Under the pieces are notes generated by a model, which was not told the DNA's origin, did no database searches, and was given only the letters and a program-made list of their open reading frames with translations. The position numbers and the translations under genes were made by a program. A stretch of 36,334 bases of DNA from contig VMTC01000016.1 of assembly GCA_013791765.1 (NCBI GenBank), positions 1 through 36,334 on the forward strand, in the 5' to 3' direction. Of the stretch, positions 7,800-15,400 are shown one piece after another. Source of the stretch: Rhodoferax sp. GTDB lineage: Bacteria > Pseudomonadota > Gammaproteobacteria > Burkholderiales > Burkholderiaceae_C. The first letter of the stretch is position 1. Every line of letters begins with the position of its first letter.

Positions 7800-8966
7800 A
7801 TGGCGCCCGAAACATTGGATCGGTTGCGACGACATCTGCTGGCCAGCGGCCTGGGCGCCGCGCTATGGCCCGGCCCCGTGCTGGCGCAAGGCAGCGCAAC
7901 GCCCGTGCTTGCGCCGCGCCGGCTGCAAGCACCGCGGGATCTGGGCAGCCACCCCGACTTTGCGATCGAGTGGTGGTACTTGACCGGCCACGCGCGATCG
8001 GGCGGGCGGGACTTTGGTTTTCAAGTAACCTTCTTTCGCTCCCGGGTGAGCGCCACGCAGGCGCTGCGTTCGCGCTTTGCAGCCAAGCAATTGATCTTTG
8101 CCCACGCCGCGGTGACCGATGTGCAGGGCAAAAAGCTCTGGCATGACCAGCGCATTGCGCGCGCCTCGGGCGCTGCCGAGATCGACCTGGCGGCAGCGAG
8201 CGAGGCCGACACCGATCTGCGACTGCGCAACTGGTCGCTCAAGCGCGAGGCAGATCAGGCAACGACGGGGATGAACACAGGCGCGGGGCAGCGATCAAGC
8301 TACCGCGCCCGCGTCGCAGGCCGTGACTTCAGCCTGGACCTGCAGTGCACCGAAACGCAAAGCTGGCTGTTGCAAGGCGATGGCGGCTTGTCGCGCAAAG
8401 GACCTGAGGCGACGCAGGCCAGCTACTACTACAGCCTGCCGCAATTGGCGGTGCAAGGCCAGATCACGCTGCAAGGCCAGCCGTTTGAGCTGGACGCCAA
8501 CGCCCCGAACGCGGCCTGGCTCGACCATGAATGGAGCCAGTCACTGCTGCCATCTCAAGCCGTCGGTTGGGACTGGATCGGCATGAACCTGATGGATGGC
8601 AGCGCGCTGACCGCGTTTCGCCTGCGCGACGCGGCGGACAACGCCGTCTGGGCCGGTGGCTCGTTTCGCGCGGCCGCAGCGGGCGCGCCCACCCGAGTTT
8701 TTGCGTCGGCTGAGGTGGTGTTTGAGCCGCTGCGCTATTGGCGTAGCCCTTTGACGCAGGCACTTTACCCGGTGCAATGGCAGGTGCGCACGCCCATTGC
8801 GCTCTACCGCGTGCAAAGCGTCATCGACGACCAGGAACTCGACAGCCGCCAATCGACCGGCGCAGTGTACTGGGAAGGCTTGTGCGAGCTTCAAGACAGC
8901 CAGGGCCAGCGAGTCGGGCGCGGCTACCTGGAGATGACCGGCTATGCCGGGGCGCTGCGACTCTAG
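7800..8966 (+). CDS. Exported CrtC/AttH-family lipocalin-like protein
   Basis: The product (388 aa) has the family hallmark FAIEWWYLTGHARSGGRDFG followed by QVTFFRSR. Later conserved blocks are WLDHEWSQSLL and GWDWIGMNL. Relatives include carotenoid hydratases (CrtC) and AttH-like proteins; the reaction here is unknown. I chose the ATG at 7800, where the product begins MAPETLDRLRRHLLASGLG. This gives a signal sequence with an RRHLL twin-arginine-like element and a VLA-QG cleavage site. A longer frame from 7716 would overlap the preceding gene. AttH proteins are often encoded with an FtsX-type ABC transporter, but none is present here; the next gene is a different exporter type. No carotenoid genes are nearby. 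Confidence 0.82.
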   Translation: MAPETLDRLRRHLLASGLGAALWPGPVLAQGSATPVLAPRRLQAPRDLGSHPDFAIEWWYLTGHARSGGRDFGFQVTFFRSRVSATQALRSRFAAKQLIFAHAAVTDVQGKKLWHDQRIARASGAAEIDLAAASEADTDLRLRNWSLKREADQATTGMNTGAGQRSSYRARVAGRDFSLDLQCTETQSWLLQGDGGLSRKGPEATQASYYYSLPQLAVQGQITLQGQPFELDANAPNAAWLDHEWSQSLLPSQAVGWDWIGMNLMDGSALTAFRLRDAADNAVWAGGSFRAAAAGAPTRVFASAEVVFEPLRYWRSPLTQALYPVQWQVRTPIALYRVQSVIDDQELDSRQSTGAVYWEGLCELQDSQGQRVGRGYLEMTGYAGALRL

Positions 8967-9070
8967 GCTGGGTCGCCGACTCTTGCGTTGTCAAGATGGC
9001 AAGATGGCCAAGAGGCGACTAACACCCGACACGAGAACGGCCGTCAACGCCGAGCAAAATTAGCTCTGTT

Positions 9071-9125
9071 AATAGTAGCTGCTGACACAATATCCATAAG
9101 GGCTAGAGCCCAATTTGCTATAAAT
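9071..9125 (-). repeat. Dispersed ~50-bp repeat, copy C
   Basis: Read on the minus strand it contains GGCTCTAGCCCT (9099-9110), identical to copy A, then a middle section and CAGCAGCTACTATT. It lies in the 208-base gap before the ABC exporter gene, ending about 50 bases upstream of the ATG, so it forms part of that gene's upstream region. Confidence 0.6.
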
Positions 9126-9174
9126 TCAGGGACACTCCTTGTGGCGCCCCTGATTCACCCCAACCTGAGCCCTC

Positions 9175-10950
9175 ATGAGCAGCGAACGCCCCAAACCCAG
9201 CAACCCCAAATCACTCTCCGGCCTGCTACCGTTTCTGCGCCCTTACAGGGGCCGTATCGCCTTGGCCCTGCTGTTTTTGGTCATGGCCGCCGTGGCCACA
9301 CTGGCTTTTCCGGTGGCACTGCGCAGCCTGATTGACGGTGGCCTGGTGCAGGGGGACAAAGGCGCTCAGGTGATGGCCTTGCGCGAACACTTTGTTGCGC
9401 TGTTTGCCGTGGCGGTGGCGCTCGGCCTGTTCTCCGCCGCACGCTTCTACATGGTGAGTTGGCTCGGCGAGCGTGTCACCGCTGACTTGCGCAACGCGGT
9501 CTACGCGCATGTGCTGCGACAAAGCCCCGAATTTTTCGAGACCACGCAGACCGGCGAAGTGTTGTCGCGCCTGTCGGCTGACACCACGCTGGTGCAGACG
9601 GTGGTGGGCTCGTCACTGAGCATGGGGCTGCGCAATACCGTGATGGGCATCGGCGCTCTGGGCATGCTGATCTGGACCAACCCGATGGTCATGATTCAGG
9701 TGCTGGGGGTGCTGGTGTTGATCGTGCTGCCGAGTCTGTGGTTTGGTCGGCGTGTGCGCAAGTTGTCGCGCGCCAGCCAGGACCGACTGGCCGACTCCAG
9801 CGCCATTGCAGCCGAAGTGCTCAACGCCATTCCGGTGGTGCAAAGCTACACCGCCGAGCCGCGTGAAGCGGCGCGTTTCAACACCGCCACCGACAACGCC
9901 TTCAACACAGCCGTGCGGCGCACCAAAGCGCGATCGGTGCTGGTGGCGTTCATCATCATTGCCACCTCGGCGGCGCTTTTGTGGGGTTTGTACCAAGGCA
10001 CGCAAGCGGTCATGGTCGGGCGTATCAGTGCCGGGCATTTGGGGCAAACGGTGGTCTACGTCATCATCTTGGCCAGCGCGTTCGCCATTTTGGGCGAGGT
10101 CTATGGCGACTTGCTGCGAGCGGCTGGTGCGACCGAACGACTGATGGAACTGCTCAGCAGCCAGTCCCCCATCACTTCACCGTCAAATCCGGCGCCAGCT
10201 CCCGTGCAGTCTGAGGGTAGTGCTATAAATTTTAATAGGGTGACATTCAACTATCCGTCGCGTCCGCAGCAAACGGCACTGGCTGATTTTTCACTGGCAG
10301 TCAAGCCCGGGCAAACCGTGGCGCTGGTGGGGCCCAGCGGTGCCGGCAAGAGCACCGTGTTCCAGTTGCTGCTGCGCTTTTACGATCCGGCGGCAGGACA
10401 GATCCATCTGGACGGCGTGGCGACACGCGAGCTGTCGTTGCATGATTTGCGCCAGCGCATCGGTATCGTGCCGCAGGACGCGGTGATTTTCTCCAACAGC
10501 GCACTGGAAAACATTCGCTATGGGCGCCCTGATGCCAGCGATGCAGAGGTCAAGGCGGCGGCGCAAGCGGCGTTTGCCGACGAATTCATCAGCGCCTTGC
10601 CCGAAGGTTACGACACCTTTTTGGGCGAGCGCGGAGTGCGCCTCAGTGGTGGACAGCGCCAGCGCATTGCCATTGCCCGCGCCATGCTGAAGAACCCGCC
10701 GCTCTTACTGCTCGACGAAGCCACCAGCGCGCTCGACGCCGAGAGTGAACGCATGGTGCAGGCGGCGCTAGAGAGCGCCATGCGCGGGCGTACCACACTG
10801 GTGATTGCGCACCGCCTGGCCACCGTGATCAAGGCCGACCACATCGTGGTGCTTGACCATGGCCGTTTGGTGGAGCAAGGCACGCACGCCGAACTGATCG
10901 CGCACGGCGGTGTTTATGCGGGCCTGGCGGCGCTGCAGTTCAACGCCTAA
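9175..10950 (+). CDS. MsbA-like ABC exporter (fused membrane and ATPase domains)
   Basis: The product (591 aa) is a half-transporter that works as a homodimer in the inner membrane. Six membrane helices occupy about residues 28-310, with the family motif ERVTADLRNAVYAHVLRQSP. The ATPase domain has Walker A GPSGAGKST (386-394), signature LSGGQ (490-494), Walker B LLLLDEA (510-516) and switch histidine H546 in IAHRLAT. MsbA-type exporters move lipids or drugs; the substrate cannot be read from sequence. The linker between the domains (about 331-350) is rich in P and S, and at its end GSAINFNR is encoded by DNA resembling the dispersed repeat. The Shine-Dalgarno is weak. It is separated from the preceding gene by a repeat-bearing gap, so it is probably its own unit. 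Confidence 0.93.
   Translation: MSSERPKPSNPKSLSGLLPFLRPYRGRIALALLFLVMAAVATLAFPVALRSLIDGGLVQGDKGAQVMALREHFVALFAVAVALGLFSAARFYMVSWLGERVTADLRNAVYAHVLRQSPEFFETTQTGEVLSRLSADTTLVQTVVGSSLSMGLRNTVMGIGALGMLIWTNPMVMIQVLGVLVLIVLPSLWFGRRVRKLSRASQDRLADSSAIAAEVLNAIPVVQSYTAEPREAARFNTATDNAFNTAVRRTKARSVLVAFIIIATSAALLWGLYQGTQAVMVGRISAGHLGQTVVYVIILASAFAILGEVYGDLLRAAGATERLMELLSSQSPITSPSNPAPAPVQSEGSAINFNRVTFNYPSRPQQTALADFSLAVKPGQTVALVGPSGAGKSTVFQLLLRFYDPAAGQIHLDGVATRELSLHDLRQRIGIVPQDAVIFSNSALENIRYGRPDASDAEVKAAAQAAFADEFISALPEGYDTFLGERGVRLSGGQRQRIAIARAMLKNPPLLLLDEATSALDAESERMVQAALESAMRGRTTLVIAHRLATVIKADHIVVLDHGRLVEQGTHAELIAHGGVYAGLAALQFNA
10216..10240 (+). repeat. Possible partial dispersed repeat inside the exporter gene
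   Basis: TGCTATAAATTTTAATAGGG is AT-rich against its GC-rich surroundings and shares GCTATAAATT with the edge of copy C (9117-9126). It stays in frame and encodes SAINFNR at the domain linker. The match is short, so repeat ancestry is uncertain. Confidence 0.3.
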
Positions 10951-11076
10951 CTGAAAGCACATCGGTCTAGGACTGCAGGGCCCGTGCGCAGACACAGCGA
11001 ACGCATGCGCCAATTGCCGGCATCACAGTCTGCATGGTTAAGATAGGCGCCGTCCTAAAACAGCCTCAACCCACTC

Positions 11077-11805
11077 ATGTCGTCCTACGCCAGATGCCCG
11101 TCGTGCCAAGCCTCCATGGAATCCCATACGCTCGCAAGCATCGCAGGTGCTACGGTCGATCTGGATTTGTGTTTTTCCTGTCAAGGCCTCTGGTTTGACC
11201 CGCAAGAGAACCTGAAACTGGCGCCTGCTGCGGTCGTCGAACTGTTCGGTTTGCTCCATGCGCACCGGGACGCAGCGCGCCAGCCACTGGCCATGAAGAT
11301 GAGTTGCCCGCGTTGCAGCACCTCCCTGACAAAAGGCTTTGATGTGGTGCGCAGTGGCCGGTACATCACTTACCGCTGTCCGCAGCGCCATGGACGCTTC
11401 AGTGCATTTTCAAGTTTCATGATCGAAAAAGGCTTTGTGCGCCAACTCACCGCGCCTGAAATTGATGAAATGGCCCAACGCGTGGCCGTGATCCGGTGCA
11501 GCAGTTGTGGTGCCCCGGTGGATCTGCGCAAAGACCACGCGTGCCCGCATTGCCGCTCCGCATTTTCACTGCTCGACCCCAAAGCGGTGGAACAGGCATT
11601 AAGGGGATATGCCCAAGCGGCCCATGGCGCACCTGCCATGAAGCTCCCTGAGCTGGCCGATGCGCTGGTGATGCTTGAGCGTGACCGCCTGCGTACCGCG
11701 CGCGAGGCCCAAGCACGCGGCGTCATGTCGTTCTCTGGGGAGGCACCGCCACCGGTCGATCTGTGGGGCCTGGGCATTGCCTTGGTCTGGAACGTCCTGA
11801 ACTAA
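11077..11805 (+). CDS. Triple zinc-ribbon protein, TFIIB-type zinc-finger family
   Basis: The product (242 aa) has three probable zinc sites: C7/C10 with C32/C35, C77/C80 with C101 and H105 (CPQRHG), and C141/C144 with C156/C159. The first matches the zf-TFIIB pattern (CPxC...CxxCxGLWFD). A charged, leucine-rich segment follows, and the end is hydrophobic (LWGLGIALVWNVLN), perhaps a short membrane-associating tail. The function is unknown. Members are often annotated as hypothetical zinc-ribbon proteins, and a nucleic-acid or protein-binding role is only a guess. The gene stands alone, 126 bases after the exporter, with no clear ribosome-binding site. Confidence 0.8.
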   Translation: MSSYARCPSCQASMESHTLASIAGATVDLDLCFSCQGLWFDPQENLKLAPAAVVELFGLLHAHRDAARQPLAMKMSCPRCSTSLTKGFDVVRSGRYITYRCPQRHGRFSAFSSFMIEKGFVRQLTAPEIDEMAQRVAVIRCSSCGAPVDLRKDHACPHCRSAFSLLDPKAVEQALRGYAQAAHGAPAMKLPELADALVMLERDRLRTAREAQARGVMSFSGEAPPPVDLWGLGIALVWNVLN

Positions 11806-11823
11806 GCGGCAGTTGCGCCCGAG

Positions 11824-11848
11824 GCAGCAGTAGCCGTTGAACTGCTGC
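11824..11848 (+). terminator. Hairpin after the zinc-ribbon gene
   Basis: A perfect 8-bp stem GCAGCAGT/ACTGCTGC with a nine-base loop starts 18 bases after the stop codon. No T run follows, so if it ends transcription it would act as a Rho-type or processing signal. Confidence 0.3.
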
Positions 11849-11895
11849 GGTGATCAGGGTTGCCACACATTGTGGAGCCGGATCACAAACCTCTA

Positions 11896-11924
11896 TTGAA
11901 AGCGTCGACCTCCTTTAGTAAACT
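11896..11924 (+). promoter_or_regulatory. Sigma-70-type promoter for the paired mini-genes
   Basis: TTGAAA (11896-11901) and TAAACT (11919-11924) are separated by exactly 17 bases. This gives five of six matches at -35 and four of six at -10. A start near 11931 would leave about 20 bases before the ATG at 11952. It is the only good promoter between the zinc-ribbon gene and the mini-genes. Confidence 0.5.
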
Positions 11925-11951
11925 GCAGCTTTCCACCGTTTGGAGCCTCTC

Positions 11952-12149
11952 ATGGACGTCTCAACCGTTAAATCCCAGCCCATACAGCCCAGCCAGCAAG
12001 TCAAGCGGGCCGACGAGGTGCAACAAGTGCAAAAGCGCGAGGCCCAGGAGAAGGAGAACAATGCCCAAGCAACGCAGCAGGCACAGGCCAGGCCGGTGGT
12101 CAACACCCAGGGGCAAACGACAGGGCGCATCCTCAACGCCACGGCCTGA
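11952..12149 (+). CDS. Small hypothetical protein, Q/A-rich with GQxxGRIL tail
   Basis: The product (65 aa) begins MDVSTVKSQPIQPSQQV. The middle is charged and rich in Q, E and A (QQVQKREAQEKENNAQATQQ), likely helical or coiled-coil. It ends ARPVVNTQGQTTGRILNATA. There is no signal peptide and no membrane segment. The C-terminal motif GQTTGRILN recurs as GQSSGRILD in the next small protein. A good promoter lies just upstream, which supports a real gene. The start at 11952 fits the promoter; an earlier in-frame ATG is not needed. Function unknown. Confidence 0.6.
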   Translation: MDVSTVKSQPIQPSQQVKRADEVQQVQKREAQEKENNAQATQQAQARPVVNTQGQTTGRILNATA

Positions 12150-12171
12150 ACGCTGGTTTAGAGCCGATGCC

Positions 12172-12441
12172 ATGGTTGCGATCAGCGCCGCCAACACGGC
12201 CACCCCGTCGCTGCAGTCAGTGCTGGGAAGAGTCCGCGTAGCACAAGCCCGACGTGAAGCGGACCAAGCCCAAGCCAATGCCCAAAACTTGCGCTCGTTG
12301 GCCGATCAGGCCGAGAGCAAGGCTCAGCAAAGCCAGGGCCGCTGGCTCGACTTGAGCCAACGCAGCCAGCAAGCTGACCCCACTTACCAGCCCCGCAAGC
12401 CAGGACAGAGTAGCGGCCGTATCCTCGACCTGCGGGCCTGA
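12172..12441 (+). CDS. Small hypothetical coiled-coil protein with GQxxGRIL tail
   Basis: The product (89 aa) begins MVAISAANTATPSLQSVL. A heptad-like helical region follows (RVAQARREADQAQANAQNLR, then LADQAESKAQQSQGRW), and the end is PRKPGQSSGRILDLRA. The Ala/Gln/Arg pattern suggests a coiled coil. It starts 22 bases after the preceding small gene's stop and ends with the same GQ[ST][ST]GRIL[DN] motif. The frame is open further upstream to 11860, but that part overlaps the first small gene in another frame and reads as unlikely protein. The Shine-Dalgarno is weak (GTTTAGAG). It converges with the glutamate dehydrogenase gene. Function unknown. Confidence 0.6.
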   Translation: MVAISAANTATPSLQSVLGRVRVAQARREADQAQANAQNLRSLADQAESKAQQSQGRWLDLSQRSQQADPTYQPRKPGQSSGRILDLRA

Positions 12442-12443
12442 TC

Positions 12444-12457
12444 CCGGCCCGCGCCGG
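12444..12457. terminator. Small GC hairpin between convergent genes
   Basis: CCGGC/GCCGG with a four-base loop lies in the 18-base gap between the convergent stops of the small coiled-coil gene and glutamate dehydrogenase. There is no T run on either side, so only a weak bidirectional pause or terminator is suggested. Confidence 0.25.
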
Positions 12458-12459
12458 AT

Positions 12460-15400
12460 TCAGGCGAGATGGCGCAGCTCACGCAGCGCCACCGAGATCG
12501 GCGCTAGGTCTGGACTCTGAGTGCTGATGCTCTGCAACAACTTGCACAGGCGATCAATTGTGCTTTGATGCTGCGTTGTCCAGTCCGACAAGTTTTGCGA
12601 GCCTGAAAGCAAGCTGCGGGTGATCTGGCTGGCGATGGAGTAGACGTCGTCGCGGGCACTGCCCCGAGCCTGCGTCTGCCACAAACTGTCGGTCGGCAAG
12701 CGGTTGATTTGAGCACGCCAGGCGCTCAGGCCCAGTGTGCCCTCGACACCAAAATAGGCGCGCGCGGCCTGCTCAAGATCCGCCTCGGTGCTTTGCGCCA
12801 AGTCCACCAGATCGAGCGCTGGGAAGATGAATTCCAGCGCTGTCAGATTTTGTGCCAGCGCTTGTTCCACCCCGGCCTGAACCAGGTTTTGGGTGGCTTG
12901 CTGCCAGTTGGAAATGGCCTGGGTCGGCAGCCAATGCGCCAGATTGCCGCGCAGCTCGCGCGCACCCGGCTGATAGCGCTGAATCAGCGTCGGCAGGTCG
13001 GTGTCCTTGGCGCGCAAGCGCAGCATCCAGCGCGAAGCGCGCTGCGCAATGGCGGTCAATTTACTTAACAGGTCCAATTGCAAACTGGTCGAGACCTGGT
13101 AATCGAGCGCGTCAATCTGGTCCCACAGTGCTTCAAGATCAAAGATTTCACGCGCCAGGGTGTAGGCGCGAACCACGTCGGCTGCGCTGGCGGCGGCCTC
13201 TGCTGCCAAAAAGTTCACAAACGTGGCCCCGGTGCGGTTGACCATCGTGTTGACGATAAACGTTGAGATGATCTCGCGCTTGAGCGGATGCCGCGCAATG
13301 GCTTCCGGGAATTTTTCAGTCAGCACTTTGGGAAAGTAAGCGCGCAGGGCGCCGCTAAAGTACGGGTCATCGGGCAGATTGCTCGCGACCAGGTCGTCGA
13401 ACACCGACATCTTGGCATAGGCCAATAAGACAGCACCTTCCGGCGCGCTCAAACCCTGCTTGCGGGCCCGGCGCCGTGCCATTTCCTCGTCACTGGGCAG
13501 AAACTCGATCCCGCGGTTCAAACGGCCGGCACCTTCAAGCCATTGCATGAGACGCTGCTGGCCGTCAAGCACATACAGGGGACGATGGCAGGCGATGTCA
13601 AGCGCTTGAGTCTGGTAGTAATTGTCTGCCAGTACCAGTCGACCAACTTCGTCCGTCATGGAAGCCAGCAGGTCATTGCGCTGCTTGAGCGTCAAGTCAC
13701 CGGCTTCGACCACCCGGTCCAGCAATATCTTGATATTGACCTCGTGGTCGGAACAATCGACACCCGCCGAGTTGTCGATGGCGTCGGTATAGATCAGGCC
13801 GCCCTTTTGGGCGAACTCGACCCGGCCCAGTTGGGTGCAACCCAGATTGCCACCTTCAACCAGCACCTTGCAGCGCAACTCCAAGCCATTCACGCGGAAT
13901 GCATCGCCCGCCTTGTCGCCCGCCTGGGCATGCGTCTCATGGGTAGCCTTGACGTAGGTGCCAATGCCACCGTTGTACAGGAGATCGACCGGCGCTTGCA
14001 AAACAGCATGCAGCAGTGCCGCCGGGGTCAACTCCTGCGCCTCAATGCCGATGACTGCGCACGCCTGGGGCGAGAGTTTGATCGATTTGGCCGCACGCGA
14101 ATAAACGCCACCCCCTTCTGAAATCAGGCTCTTGTCAAAATCATCCCAACTTGAGCGTGGCAGCGCAAACAGGCGCTGACGTTCAGCGAAGGTAGTGGCG
14201 ACGTCGGGCGTGGGGTCGATGAAGATGTGGCGGTGGTCGAACGCCACCACCAGTTTAATGTGTTCGGACAGCAGCATGCCATTGCCAAAGACATCGCCCG
14301 ACATGTCGCCAATGCCGACCACGGTGAAGGGGGTGGTTTGCGTGTTGATGGACAAGGCGCGGAAATGCCGCTTCGCCGACTCCCAGGCGCCCCGCGCCGT
14401 GATGCCCATTTTTTTGTGGTCATAGCCCACAGAGCCGCCGGACGCAAAGCCGTCACCGAGCCAGTATCGATACTGGGCCGACACACTGTTGGCAATATCC
14501 GAGAAGGAGGCGGTTCCTTTGTCGGCGGCCACCACGAGGTAAGGGTCATCCTGATCGTGGCGGACCACCTGGGGGGGTGGAACCACTTGGCCCTGCACCA
14601 GGTTGTCGGTCAGGTCCAACATGCCCGACAGAAAGAGCTTGTAGCACGCAATGCCCTCGGCCATATACGCCTCGCGATCACTGGTTGGTGGCGCCTTCTT
14701 GAGGACGAAACCACCCTTGGAGCCCACCGGCACGATGACCGTATTTTTCACGTGCTGGGCTTTTACCAGACCCAGAATTTCGGTGCGGAAGTCTTCCGGC
14801 CGGTCCGACCAGCGCAATCCGCCGCGGGCGACTTTGCCCAGACGCAGGTGCAGGGCTTCAACGCGCGGCGAATAGACCCAGATTTCGAACAGGGGCTTGG
14901 GCTCGGGCACACCCGGTAATTCGCGCGGGTTCAGCTTGAAGCTCAGGTAGGGTTTGCCGTCACCGGCTTGCGTGGTTTGCCATGCGTTGGTGCGCAGGGT
15001 GGCCATCACGCTGGCATAGAACTGGCGCAGGATTCGGTCTTCGTCCAGGCTGGCGACACCGCTCAGAAGCGCTTCAATGCGCTGGCCGATACGCTGCTGC
15101 ACACCGTTGCGATCTACCTCCCTTGCAGGGTCAAAGCGGGCCTCAAACAAGGCACTGATTTCTTGTGCGATCGAGGCATTTTTGTACAAAGTGGTTTCAA
15201 TGTAGCTCTGGCTGAATGCAAAACCCAACTGCTTGAAATAGCGTGTGTAGGCACGCAGCACCGAGATGGCACGGGCGTCCAGACTGGTGTTGAGCACCAG
15301 CTTGTTCAGGTCGTCACTGTCCACATCTCCTTTCCAGGCTTGCACAAACAGCGCCTCAAAGCGCGCCTTGATGACAGAAAGCTCGGTTCCAACTGGTAAC

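Noticed and set aside
11860-12171. Upstream extension of the second small gene to give a 193-aa protein
   Set aside because: The extension overlaps the first small gene in another frame and reads as basic, proline/serine-rich filler; the 12172 start gives a coherent helical protein.
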